From Deinococcus marmoris (GTDB lineage Bacteria; Deinococcota; Deinococci; Deinococcales; Deinococcaceae), in NCBI RefSeq assembly GCF_001949125.1, contig NZ_MSTI01000102.1:1-64000 (forward strand): a DNA stretch of 64,000 nt, given 5' to 3'. A program made the translations under genes and the position numbers. This document shows, piece after piece, positions 46,254 through 57,829 of this stretch; the first letter of the stretch is position 1; every line of letters starts with the position of its first letter. Under the pieces are notes generated by a model. That model did not search any database. It had not been told where the DNA came from and saw nothing but the letters and a program-made list of their open reading frames with translations.

Positions 46254-47285
46254 ATGAAGCATGTTCGCTCCACCCTTCCGGCGCTGGCCCTGGCGCTGAG
46301 CGTCGCCCTGGCCGGATGCGGGCAGCCCGTCACTGGCACGTCTACGGGCGGCGGAAGTGGCCGGGACATCCTGTATTTCTCCGACAACGCCTCTGGCCTG
46401 CCCGTGATGTACCAGGGCGAGGACTACAGCGCCGATCTGAGTGTTTCGGGCGGCGCGGGGCCGTACACCCTGAAGATATCGAGCGGCACGCTGCCCCCCG
46501 GCATCAAGCTGGGCGGTCAGCGCCTGACGGGCACGCCCACCGCCACCGGAACCTACAAATTCACGCTGGAGGTCACCGACTCCACCCTCAGCACGCGTAG
46601 CAAGGAATACACGGTCAACGTGAACACCCTGCCGCCGCTGTCGCTGGCCCCCACCCTGCCCACGGGCGAGATTCGCGGCGAGACGCGCATTCCGGTTGTC
46701 ATTACCGCGCCCCGCAACGTGCGGGCGGCCCGCCTGAACTGGGAACTGCCCGCAGGCGTCAGCGTGACCCGCGTGCAGGCGTCCGAACAGAGCGGCGTGT
46801 TGTTCTGGCAGCAGCAGGGGCAGGTGCTGACGGTGGACCTGGGCTTCAAGACCGTTCCGCGCAACGGCGTGCGGATCGCCCTGATCAGCGTGAAACCCGC
46901 CCAGGACAAGGCCGCCACCCTGACCGCCACCAAGATGGGTTACGAGGCCCGTGACGGGACGGGCAAGCTGCTGGCAGGCAAATTCATGTCGGGGGCGGCC
47001 ATGACGGAAACGCCGAAAGCGGGCGGGGTGCAGGACGGCGTGGATCAGCCTGCCGAAGCTCCGGCGTCCACCGAAACGGTGCCGGGTGTAACGCCGACGC
47101 AAACGACGCCCAGTGTCGAGACAGCTCCTGTTCAGACTCCTCCAATTCAGACGATACCCACGACTCCCCCGCCGTCATCCACCGAGCAACCTGTGACCCC
47201 CCCGGTGCAGAATCCCGTCGAGCCGCCCAAGCCGCCCGTGACTGCCCCGCCCGGAGCGCACCTGAGAATCGGAGCGCCGCTGTGA
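46254..47285 (+). CDS. Lipoprotein with Ig-like and cohesin-like domains
   Basis: A 343-residue lipoprotein (lipobox VALAGCG, C22). Residues about 40-122 form a putative Ig (He_PIG) domain (PYTLKISSGTLPPGIKLG, LTGTPTATGTYKFTLEVTD). Residues about 125-245 look cohesin-like: GETRIPVVITAPRNVRAARL, LPAGVSVTRVQA, VLTVDLGFKTVPRNGVRIAL. The last 100 residues are a Thr/Pro-rich linker. First gene of a three-gene operon; the stop overlaps the next start. The cohesin call is by pattern only, but the operon's third gene contains a dockerin. Confidence 0.7.
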   Translation: MKHVRSTLPALALALSVALAGCGQPVTGTSTGGGSGRDILYFSDNASGLPVMYQGEDYSADLSVSGGAGPYTLKISSGTLPPGIKLGGQRLTGTPTATGTYKFTLEVTDSTLSTRSKEYTVNVNTLPPLSLAPTLPTGEIRGETRIPVVITAPRNVRAARLNWELPAGVSVTRVQASEQSGVLFWQQQGQVLTVDLGFKTVPRNGVRIALISVKPAQDKAATLTATKMGYEARDGTGKLLAGKFMSGAAMTETPKAGGVQDGVDQPAEAPASTETVPGVTPTQTTPSVETAPVQTPPIQTIPTTPPPSSTEQPVTPPVQNPVEPPKPPVTAPPGAHLRIGAPL

Positions 47286-47788
47286 TGCGCCGGACAGTGT
47301 TGATCAAAACAGTGTTGAGCAAAACAGTGTCGATCAGGAGAGTGCTTCTGGCCGCCTTCCTCACGGCCACCGCCGGGGCCACCACCGCGCCGATCCTGAC
47401 GCTGGCACAGCAGGTCAAGAAGGCCGAGGTGATCGTGCGCGGCACCCTGGGTCCGGCGGTCAGTGTCAAGGAGGGCGAGGTCACGTATCTGGCCTATCCG
47501 CTGACCGTGGCCGAAACGATCACTGGAGACGCTGCCCGCCTGCCCCAGAACGACGGCAAGCCCGCGTTGTTCTTCCTTCAGGGTCTCTCCGATGTGCCGA
47601 ATCTGAAGAGCGGTCAGGAGGTCTTCGCGCTGCTGTATGTCCGCAAGCAGGACAGTCCGCTGGTGGGCTTTAATCAGGGGCTGTATCCAGTCACGGACGG
47701 CAAGGTGTTGGCAGGCGACGCCAAGACTCCTATCACCGATCCCGCCAAACTGCGTGACGCTATCCGCGCCGCGCTGGAGGCCAAATGA
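47282..47788 (+). CDS. Secreted hypothetical protein
   Basis: About 168 residues with a basic N-terminus, a hydrophobic signal sequence (VLLAAFLTATAGATTA) and a beta-rich domain (VIVRGTLGPAVSVKEGEVTYLAYPLTVAETITGD). Family unknown. The first codons are built of 15-bp tandem units (TVLIK-TVLSK-TVSIR). GTG 47282 overlaps the upstream stop and ATG 47285 follows at once. The stop overlaps the dockerin gene (ATGA). Confidence 0.7.
   Translation: MMRRTVLIKTVLSKTVSIRRVLLAAFLTATAGATTAPILTLAQQVKKAEVIVRGTLGPAVSVKEGEVTYLAYPLTVAETITGDAARLPQNDGKPALFFLQGLSDVPNLKSGQEVFALLYVRKQDSPLVGFNQGLYPVTDGKVLAGDAKTPITDPAKLRDAIRAALEAK
47294..47353 (+). repeat. 15-bp tandem repeat in the 5' coding region
   Basis: Units at 47294, 47309 and 47324 share ACAGTGTnGAnCAnn; a more divergent unit follows at 47339. 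Each unit contains an in-frame GTG codon, so copy number changes would alter both length and possible start points. Confidence 0.75.
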
Positions 47789-48579
47789 AACGCGGTCTGA
47801 CCTTTACCGCCCTGCTGCTGGGCGCTGCCCTGGGCGTGGCGAGCGCCGCCAGCGTCAAGCTGCAACCGCAGGGCGATTCCCTGACCCGCGCGGTGCAGGC
47901 GGCCCTGAGCGCCATCAGCACCAAGGAGCTGCCGGTCACGCTGGACAGCAGTTCGGGCACGATCCTGACCCTGGGCGGCGCGGGGACTAGCGCGGCGCTC
48001 TTTAACCCGGATGTGGCCGCCCGCGTGGTCACGGTGGGCGGGGCGCGGCGCATCGAGTTCAACCCGGCTGGCCCGCTGCCACTGCTGGACGCCGTGAAGC
48101 AGGAACTGGCCCGCGAACTGGGGTTCAAGGACTGGACCGCCGAGGCCGCCCGCACCCGCCTGAGCGGCGCGGATCTGAACGGCGACGGCAGGATCGACCT
48201 GACCGATCTGGCGATTCTGATGGAAAATTACGGCAAATCCAGTTCGGTGGGCGATCTGAACCAGGACCGCAAGGTGGACGACGCGGACCTGCGGATCTTC
48301 AGCGCGCAGTACAAGGCCACGCCCACGCCGGAGCCGAAGTCAGAGGAAAAGAAGACGGAGCAGAAGCCTGCTGAGATGCCGGGAACGCCCGCGACTCCGG
48401 CGGTCCCTGGCACTGGCACGACGCCGCCCACGACGACGCCAGCCGCACCAACGCCAGCCATACCGCCGACCACGCCTCCAGCCGAAACGACTCCGAAGGA
48501 AGCCGCGCCCGGCACGGCCCCCAGACCGGTCCCGCCCTCGCCCGCCCCGCCTGCTGATCCTGCGCCGAAGCAACCCTAA
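47785..48579 (+). CDS. Secreted protein with type I dockerin domain
   Basis: A 264-residue exported protein (signal peptide 1-20). A mixed domain (about 22-125) precedes a dockerin: two calcium-binding F-hand loops, DLNGDGRIDLTD (D130-D141) and DLNQDRKVDDAD (D157-D168), separated by 27 residues. The remaining 90 residues are a Pro/Thr-rich tail, probably crossing or attaching to the wall. Dockerins bind cohesins, and the operon's first gene looks like one. Confidence 0.85.
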   Translation: MKRGLTFTALLLGAALGVASAASVKLQPQGDSLTRAVQAALSAISTKELPVTLDSSSGTILTLGGAGTSAALFNPDVAARVVTVGGARRIEFNPAGPLPLLDAVKQELARELGFKDWTAEAARTRLSGADLNGDGRIDLTDLAILMENYGKSSSVGDLNQDRKVDDADLRIFSAQYKATPTPEPKSEEKKTEQKPAEMPGTPATPAVPGTGTTPPTTTPAAPTPAIPPTTPPAETTPKEAAPGTAPRPVPPSPAPPADPAPKQP

Positions 48580-48617
48580 ATCCGTTGACCGAAAATAAGT
48601 AGAGTGTTCTCTCAAGT

Positions 48618-48642
48618 CCTCTCCCCACCGAGAGGGCTTTTC
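48618..48642 (+). terminator. Possible terminator after the dockerin operon
   Basis: CCTCTC (48618-48623) pairs with GAGAGG (48630-48635), followed by GCTTTTCT. Short stem, so moderate confidence. Confidence 0.45.
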
Positions 48643-48670
48643 TGTTTCCCCGCCAGCCGCCGCGCTTTGC

Positions 48671-48676
48671 TACGCT
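48671..48676 (+). promoter_or_regulatory. Leaderless -10 box TACGCT
   Basis: TACGCT ends 6 bases before the ATG at 48683. Confidence 0.4.
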
Positions 48677-48682
48677 GCCCGC

Positions 48683-48910
48683 ATGACAGGCAGCCGAGGC
48701 GCAGCACAGAATGGAGAGGCACAGGACACCATCGATCTTCAGGATTTTCTGAAAATAAGTGGCGTGGTGGACACCGGGGGCGAGGCCAAATTCCGCGTGC
48801 AGGGCGGCGAGGTCCGGCTGAACGGCGAGATCGAGACCCGCAGACGCAAGAAGCTGAGGCGCGGCGACATCGTGGAATACGGCGGTGAAAAGCTGACGGT
48901 GGACTGGTGA
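48683..48910 (+). CDS. S4-domain RNA-binding protein (YbcJ/YaaA-like)
   Basis: A 75-residue protein consisting of one S4 RNA-binding domain: LQDFLKISGVVDTGGEAKFRV, GGEVRLNGEIETRRRKKLRRGD. Small stand-alone S4 proteins bind structured RNA such as rRNA; the exact role is unknown. The TGA stop overlaps the first base of repeat B copy 4. Confidence 0.85.
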   Translation: MTGSRGAAQNGEAQDTIDLQDFLKISGVVDTGGEAKFRVQGGEVRLNGEIETRRRKKLRRGDIVEYGGEKLTVDW

Positions 48911-49081
48911 TACGGATTCCGCTTAATTCCTTAAACCTTCGGGAAAGCGCCGAAGATTTAATCCCTACGCGGAACCCGTCTTCTTTCCTCCTCGCTTCGT
49001 CGCGGACAGACGCCCATGAGGACGCTGCTCCTCCCGCTCGGATTTCAAGGTTTTTGCAAACCCTTCAATCGGAATCCATAT
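48910..49081 (-). repeat. Intergenic repeat family B, copy 4 (inverted)
   Basis: A 172-bp element, ATACGGATTCCG to CGGAATCCATAT, in opposite orientation to the other copies. It shares with copy 1 a block around AGCAGCGTCCTCATGGGCG. It begins in the stop codon of the S4 gene and its last bases supply the ATG of the DUF1684 gene. Confidence 0.85.
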
Positions 49082-49622
49082 GACCTCACCGTACACCGAC
49101 GCAGTGATGGACTTCCGCCGCCGCAAAGACGAGCATTTCGCGGCGGGGCGTGGTCCGGTGGACGTGACCGCGTTTCACGGCCTGCGCTATTACCCGCCCG
49201 ATCAGGCGTGGGCCTTCAATGGACCGCTGACCCTGACGCCCCCCGGCCCGGCAGCCGAATTCACGCTGGAAACCAACACCGGCCAGCCGCGCACGATGGC
49301 CCTGTACGGCACGGTCACGCTGCTCTTACCCGGCGGCGAACAGAGGCTGAGTGTCTTCGTTCCGCTGGGCGACGAGCAACCGCAGCGCGTGTTCATCCCC
49401 TTCCGGGACGCCACCAGTGGGAAAGAAACCTACGGCGCGGGCCGCTATCTGGACGCCCCGCTGGTCCGCAGCGAGGGGGGTGAGGCGCTGGTGTCGGTGG
49501 ATTTCAATCTGGCCTATCACCCGTACTGCGCTTACGGCGACGGCTGGACCTGCCCGCTGCCGCCGCCTGAAAACGTGCTGCCCGTGGCGGTTCAGGCCGG
49601 GGAGCGGCTGCCCGAAAGCTGA
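49080..49622 (+). CDS. DUF1684 domain protein
   Basis: A 180-residue cytoplasmic protein with the whole DUF1684 pattern: [11 protein letters not shown] at the N-terminus, [20 protein letters not shown] in the middle and [21 protein letters not shown] near the end. Function unknown. The ATG at 49080 lies in the terminal CATATG of repeat B copy 4, with no ribosome binding site, so its present 5' end was made or reused by the repeat. Confidence 0.82.
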   Translation: MTSPYTDAVMDFRRRKDEHFAAGRGPVDVTAFHGLRYYPPDQAWAFNGPLTLTPPGPAAEFTLETNTGQPRTMALYGTVTLLLPGGEQRLSVFVPLGDEQPQRVFIPFRDATSGKETYGAGRYLDAPLVRSEGGEALVSVDFNLAYHPYCAYGDGWTCPLPPPENVLPVAVQAGERLPES

Positions 49623-49664
49623 GGCTCCGACTTACGGGGGACGCCCGCCCGCGCCCGGCTGCTC

Positions 49665-49670
49665 TAAACT
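49665..49670 (+). promoter_or_regulatory. Leaderless -10 box TAAACT
   Basis: TAAACT ends 8 bases before the ATG at 49679. Confidence 0.45.
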
Positions 49671-49678
49671 GGGGCGTT

Positions 49679-50443
<765 letters not shown>

Positions 50444-50466
50444 GGATTTTTTAGCCAAGGTTCTGG

Positions 50467-50645
50467 AGTGGCTCCCACGAAAACCCCTCAGTCAGCTTCG
50501 CTGCCAGCTCCCCTCAAAAGGGAGCCAAGAAAAACGTCTGGCACAGCAATTCCGCGACTCTTGCCTCCCTTCTAAGGGGAGGTGCCCCGAAGGGGCGGAC
50601 TCGCAGAGCTGCGAAGCAGAGGGGTTAACCGTGGGAGCCACCCCT
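50467..50645 (+). repeat. Intergenic repeat family A, copy 2
   Basis: About 179 bp with extended inverted ends: the right end CAGAGGGGTTAACCGTGGGA and outward is the reverse complement of the left end of copy 3, 35 of 36 bases. It fills most of the 293-base gap between the cyclophilin and ABC exporter genes and encodes nothing convincing. Confidence 0.85.
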
Positions 50646-50724
50646 CCACCTCGCCCGCCTACCCGTCCTCCCTCCCACACCCCAAATGCGCCACATTGCG
50701 TATGCAATCCAGGCCGCGCCGCTC

Positions 50725-50730
50725 TAGCCT
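50725..50730 (+). promoter_or_regulatory. Leaderless -10 box TAGCCT
   Basis: TAGCCT ends 6 bases before the ATG at 50737. Confidence 0.45.
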
Positions 50731-50736
50731 GTAGGG

Positions 50737-52542
50737 ATGTCTGCGCCCGCCCCCAGTCAAGAACATTCCGAGCCGTCCAGGCCGTCATCCACGCTGGGCG
50801 TGCTTCGCGTGTATCTGGGGCCGCTGAAGTGGCAGGTGGCGGGACTGGCCGCGCTGCTGCTGACCGGCACTGGCCTGAACCTGCTGCTGCCGCAACTGCT
50901 CCGCACTTTCGTGGACAACGCCAAGCTGGGCGCGGGGGCAGATGTGGGCCTGCTGGCGCGGCTGGCCGGGTTTTACATCGCGCTGGCGGTGGGCGTGCAA
51001 CTGATGACGGCGGGGGCCACCTACGTGGGCGCGCGGGTGGGCTGGACCGCCACCAACCGCCTGCGCGTGGACCTGATGGCACACTTGCTGTCGCTGGACA
51101 TGCGTGAGCATAAGGAACGCACCCCTGGCGAGATGATCGAGCGCATAGACGGCGACGTGACCGCCCTGAGCAACTTCTTCTCGCAGTTCGCGGTGCGGGT
51201 GTTCGGCGCGGCGCTGCTGTTGCTGGGCGCGCTGTTCATGTTCTTCCGCGAGGACTGGCGCGTGGGCGTCGGCGTCGGCGTGTTTGTGCTGGCCACCCTG
51301 ATCGCCATGAACCGCGTCCGCAAGCTGGGCGTGGAACCCACCCGGCTGGAGCGCGAATCCAGCGCCAAGCTGTTCGGCTTCGTCGAGGAACGGCTCTCGG
51401 GGCTGGAGGACATCCGCAGCCTGGGCGCGGGCGGCCACCACCTGAACAGTTTTCTGCGGACGCAGCGCACCTTCTTTACCAACAGCGTCAATTCCTGGCG
51501 GCGGCGCAGCATCGTGTGGCAACTGAGCATGGCCCTGTTCGCCGTCGGCTACGTGGGCGTGCTGTCGGCGGCGGTGGGCCTGTACGCGGCAGGAACGATC
51601 ACGCTGGGCACGGCCTTTTTGCTCTACAACTACATGAGTCTGGTGGAAGAACCGATTGACCAGCTCACGCAGCAGTTGCAGGAGTTGCAGAAGGCGGGGG
51701 CCAGCCTCTTCCGGGTGGGCGAGATTCTGGCTTTGAGGAGCGCGATTCACGGCGGCAGCGCGGCCTTGCCGGAAGACAGCGCCCTGAGCCTGGAATTCGA
51801 GAACGTCGCTTTCAGCTATTCCCCCGACGAACCCCAGTTGCGCGGCGTCCTGCACGACGTTTCTTTTCACCTGCCCGCCGGACAGACGCTGGGGCTGCTG
51901 GGGCGCACCGGCAGCGGCAAGACCACCCTGACTCGCCTCGTCTCGCGCCTGTACGACGCCACGTCCGGCACCGTGCGGCTGGGCGGGATGAACGTGCAGG
52001 ACGTGGATCTGCACGGCTTGCGGCGGCGCGTGGCGGTGGTCACGCAGGACGTGCAACTGTTCCAGGCCAGCGTGCGCGACAATCTCACCTTCTTTGACCC
52101 GGAAATTACCGATGAGGAAGTGGAGGCGGCCCTGAACGAGGTGGGCCTGGGCACCTGGCTGGCCCGCCTGAAAGACGGTGTTCATACCCCGCTGCCCACG
52201 GGAAGCCTGTCGGCGGGAGAGGCGCAGTTGCTGGCCTTTGCCCGCGTGATGCTGCGCGATCCTGCCGTGATCATCCTTGACGAGCCGAGCAGCCGTCTGG
52301 ACCCCGCCACCGAGGCGCTTTTAACTGCCGCCATGACCCGCCTGCTGGCCGGGCGCACGGCCATTATCATCGCGCATCGTCTGGACACCGTGGCCCGCGC
52401 GGACCGGATTCTGGTGCTGGGGGACGGCGAGGTGCTGGAGGACGGCCCGCGCCTGACGCTGGCCCACACCCCGCACAGCCATTACGCCGAACTGCTGCGC
52501 GCTGGAACCCTGGAGGAAGAGGGCGCGGGGGTGCTGGCATGA
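50737..52542 (+). CDS. ABC exporter half-transporter, subunit 1 of a heterodimer
   Basis: A 601-residue fused permease-ATPase. Six transmembrane helices in about residues 20-320; Walker A GRTGSGKTT; Walker B VIILDEPSSRLD with the catalytic glutamate present. The signature motif is degenerate (SLSAGEAQ instead of LSGGQ). The next gene encodes the partner with the complementary defect, so together they fit an asymmetric exporter. Cargo unknown. Confidence 0.88.
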   Translation: MSAPAPSQEHSEPSRPSSTLGVLRVYLGPLKWQVAGLAALLLTGTGLNLLLPQLLRTFVDNAKLGAGADVGLLARLAGFYIALAVGVQLMTAGATYVGARVGWTATNRLRVDLMAHLLSLDMREHKERTPGEMIERIDGDVTALSNFFSQFAVRVFGAALLLLGALFMFFREDWRVGVGVGVFVLATLIAMNRVRKLGVEPTRLERESSAKLFGFVEERLSGLEDIRSLGAGGHHLNSFLRTQRTFFTNSVNSWRRRSIVWQLSMALFAVGYVGVLSAAVGLYAAGTITLGTAFLLYNYMSLVEEPIDQLTQQLQELQKAGASLFRVGEILALRSAIHGGSAALPEDSALSLEFENVAFSYSPDEPQLRGVLHDVSFHLPAGQTLGLLGRTGSGKTTLTRLVSRLYDATSGTVRLGGMNVQDVDLHGLRRRVAVVTQDVQLFQASVRDNLTFFDPEITDEEVEAALNEVGLGTWLARLKDGVHTPLPTGSLSAGEAQLLAFARVMLRDPAVIILDEPSSRLDPATEALLTAAMTRLLAGRTAIIIAHRLDTVARADRILVLGDGEVLEDGPRLTLAHTPHSHYAELLRAGTLEEEGAGVLA

Positions 52543-52558
52543 GGTGGGTTGCAGGAGA

Positions 52559-52650
52559 TGGGTTGTGGGATGTGGGAACAGCCGCCTCTGCTTCTGCCTC
52601 ACTTTCCACCGATCTTCTCCCACACCCTACAACCCACACCCCACAACCCG
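52559..52650 (+). repeat. Imperfect inverted repeat between the two exporter genes
   Basis: TGGGTTGTGGGATGTGGGA (about 52559-52577) is complementary at 17 of 19 bases to TCCCACACCCTACAACCCA (about 52617-52635); a further ACCCCACAACCC follows. Its position inside an operon suggests a role in mRNA stability or unequal expression, or an old repeat insertion. Confidence 0.6.
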
Positions 52651-52660
52651 GAGTCCTTCC

Positions 52661-54472
52661 ATGACCACCGCCCCCACCGCCAAATCGGCTACCGCGCCGG
52701 ACCGCACCTTTGCTCTGACCAAACGGCTGTTTGCCTACAAGCCGGGCCTCTTTGCCTTCAATCTGTTCATGTGGGGCATGGTTCACGTTTCTCCCGCGCT
52801 GCTGGCGCTGGCGATCAGCCGCATTTTCGGGCAACTGGATCAGGCAGAGCTGCTTCGCAAGAGCGGCGCAGACACGGGCGCGGCCATCCTGGCGGCCTGG
52901 GTGTTCGTGGGGTGGTTCGCGCTGGTGCGGGCCAGCCGCTTTGGCATCTTCTACGGGGCGTTCCGGGCGTTCATCGAAATCTGGTACACCCTGGACGCGC
53001 TGCTGCGGCGCAATCTGCTGGGCTACCTGCTGACCGCCCGTGGTTCGCGCCGCCTGCCCGACACCCCCGCCGAGGCGGTCAGCCGCTTCCGCGACGACGT
53101 GGAGGACGTGGCCGGGTATGTGGAGGTCTGGATCGACAGCCTGGGCTTCGTGCTGTACTCGCTGGTGGCGATCACGCTGATGGCCCGCGTGGACCCGCTG
53201 ATCACCGTTCTGGTCTGCGCGCCGCTGCTGCTGATGGTGGCCTTTGTGCAGAAGCTCTCGCCCACCATCCGTTCTTACCGCCGCCGCATGCGCGAGGCCA
53301 CCGCCCGCGTGACCGACTTCATCGGTGAGACCTTCGGGGCCGTGAGCGCCGTCAAACTGGCCGCCCGCGAAGATGGCATGGTGGTCCACCTGCGCCATCT
53401 GGGCGAGACGCGCCGCCACGCCGCCCTGCGCGACGTGCTGCTGACCGAATTGATCCGGGGTGTCAACACCAACATGGTCAATCTGGCGGTGGGGCTGGTG
53501 CTGCTGCTGGGGGCCAACAAGATTCGCGGCGGCACGCTGGAAATCGCCGACTTCGTGCTGTTCATCGGTCTGCTGCCGCGCCTGACCGGGAGCATGGGCT
53601 TTTTTGGCGACGCGATTGCCCGCCACCGCCGCACCGGGGTCAGCTATGACCGCATGACGCGGTTGCTGCAAGACGCGCCCGATACGAACATCGTGGAACA
53701 CCACCCGGTTTACCTGCATGCCGGGCCACCCGCGCCGCCCGCCGCGCCGCCGGAACTGCCGCTGGAAGAATTGCGGGTGTCTGGCCTGACCGCCACCCAC
53801 GACAGCGGCCTGGGGGTGCGTGACGCCAGCTTCACCGTGCAACAGGGCGAATTTGTCGTCGTGACCGGGCGCATCGGCAGCGGCAAGAGTACGCTGCTGC
53901 GGGCGCTGCTGGGCCTGATTCCGGCGCAGTCCGGTACGGTGGAGTGGAATGGGCAGGTAGTCGTTGACCCGGCCACCTTTCTGGTGCCACCCCGCAGCGC
54001 CTACACCTCCCAGATTCCCAGTCTGTTCAGCGACAGCCTGCGCGAGAACGTGCTGAGCGGCAGCAGCGAGGACCGATTGGGCCGCGCCGTGCGCCTTGCT
54101 GTGCTGGAACCCGATCTGGCGCAGTTGCCGCAGGGCCTGGATACACCTGTGGGCGCACGCGGCGTCAAACTCTCCGGCGGGCAGATGCAGCGCACGGCGG
54201 TGGCGCGCATGCTGGCCAGGGACGCCGATCTGCTGGTCTTCGACGACGTGTCTAGCGCTCTGGACGCCCGCACCGAGGCGCAACTGTGGGACGGCCTGTT
54301 CAGCGAGACCGACGCCACCTGTCTGGTGGTCAGCCACCGCCGCGCCGCCCTGAGCCGCGCCGACCGCATTCTGCTGATGCAGGACGGACGCATCGTGGAT
54401 GAGGGGACGCTGGAGGGCTTGCTGGGGCGCAGCGAGGAAATGCGGGCGCTGTGGGCGGAACAACCCAGTTGA
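52661..54472 (+). CDS. ABC exporter half-transporter, subunit 2 of a heterodimer
   Basis: A 603-residue fused permease-ATPase. The signature LSGGQMQR is canonical, as is Walker A GRIGSGKST, but the Walker B ends in LLVFDDVSSALD: the catalytic Glu is Asp. Combined with the degenerate signature of subunit 1, this leaves one impaired and one active ATP site, as in TM287/288-type exporters. GGAG lies 8 bases before the ATG; the in-frame extension to 52544 is rejected. A terminator follows. Confidence 0.88.
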   Translation: MTTAPTAKSATAPDRTFALTKRLFAYKPGLFAFNLFMWGMVHVSPALLALAISRIFGQLDQAELLRKSGADTGAAILAAWVFVGWFALVRASRFGIFYGAFRAFIEIWYTLDALLRRNLLGYLLTARGSRRLPDTPAEAVSRFRDDVEDVAGYVEVWIDSLGFVLYSLVAITLMARVDPLITVLVCAPLLLMVAFVQKLSPTIRSYRRRMREATARVTDFIGETFGAVSAVKLAAREDGMVVHLRHLGETRRHAALRDVLLTELIRGVNTNMVNLAVGLVLLLGANKIRGGTLEIADFVLFIGLLPRLTGSMGFFGDAIARHRRTGVSYDRMTRLLQDAPDTNIVEHHPVYLHAGPPAPPAAPPELPLEELRVSGLTATHDSGLGVRDASFTVQQGEFVVVTGRIGSGKSTLLRALLGLIPAQSGTVEWNGQVVVDPATFLVPPRSAYTSQIPSLFSDSLRENVLSGSSEDRLGRAVRLAVLEPDLAQLPQGLDTPVGARGVKLSGGQMQRTAVARMLARDADLLVFDDVSSALDARTEAQLWDGLFSETDATCLVVSHRRAALSRADRILLMQDGRIVDEGTLEGLLGRSEEMRALWAEQPS

Positions 54473-54486
54473 ACGGTTGACGCAAA

Positions 54487-54524
54487 AGGCGCGCATCCCC
54501 GAGCAGGATGCGCGCCTCTTTTTT
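54487..54524 (+). terminator. Rho-independent terminator after the exporter operon
   Basis: A perfect 12-bp stem AGGCGCGCATCC/GGATGCGCGCCT (54487-54498 with 54506-54517), followed by CTTTTTT. Confidence 0.92.
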
Positions 54525-54539
54525 GCCTTCCGTAGCCTC

Positions 54540-54675
54540 ATACGAAATCCGATTGAGAGGTGTTGGAAACACCTGGAAATCCGAACGGAGTGAGCAGGAG
54601 AGAAACGGGTTCCGGGCGTGGAGTGTAGGAATCGGCGCTGTCCCGATTTCTGCACGAAACAGACGGAATAAGTAT
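54540..54675 (+). repeat. Intergenic repeat family B, copy 3
   Basis: A 136-bp element from ATACGAAATCCG to GGAATAAGTAT, with one mutated end. It lacks the ~40-bp middle segment of copies 1 and 2 but keeps the GTGTAGGAATCGGCGCTGTC block. It ends 4 bases before the bamA stop codon (reverse strand). Confidence 0.85.
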
Positions 54676-54679
54676 CAGC

Positions 54680-57298
<2,619 letters not shown>

Positions 57299-57587
57299 TC
57301 TTCTCCTAGTTTCGCACATCTCTGAACTCGCCCTGACCGCACAAATGCCCGCAAATGGGCACGGGCAGAGCAGGGCTGGGGGCCGGATGAGGCGGTCACT
57401 GCGTCCACAGTTGCTGCTCGGCCCCTGAGAAGGGTGAAGATCGGGTGCGTCACGGTGAAAATGGCCCTCTGGCGGCGCGGTTCAGGGGGTTTGTACTTGA
57501 GCCGTGTGCCGGGGTGGAGGACAATGGAGGGATGTCCTGTCTACAGTTGGTATTTGTTTGAAAGGCCCGGCTGACAGTGGGGTGTCT

Positions 57588-57790
57588 GGGGTGGCTCCCA
57601 CGGCTAACCCCTCTGCTTCGCAGCTTTGCAAGTCAGTCCGCTTCGCGGCCAGCTCCCCTCTCCTGCGGAGCTTTGCAAGTCAAGGGGAGCCAAGAGTGGG
57701 TTACTGGCTGGGCAATTCCACGACTCTTGCCTCCCTTCTAAGGGGAGGTCCCCCGAAGGGGGGGAGGGGTCAAACCGTGGAAGCCACCCC
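57588..57790 (+). repeat. Intergenic repeat family A, copy 3
   Basis: About 203 bp, left end GGGGTGGCTCCCACGGCTAA, right end AACCGTGGAAGCCACCCC. A ~25-bp internal duplication (CTGCGGAGCTTTGCAAGTC-like) makes it longer than copy 2. It lies between divergent bamA and the YggS gene. The rest of that 531-base gap (57299-57587) holds no gene I can support and should contain the bamA promoter. Confidence 0.85.
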
Positions 57791-57829
57791 CCAACACCGC
57801 CCGCAAACTCTCGCTCCCAGGTCCACCCC

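Noticed and set aside
52544..52660. Upstream extension of exporter subunit 2
   Set aside because: The extra 39 residues come from the inverted repeat, are Cys/Trp/Pro-rich, and a ribosome binding site precedes ATG 52661.
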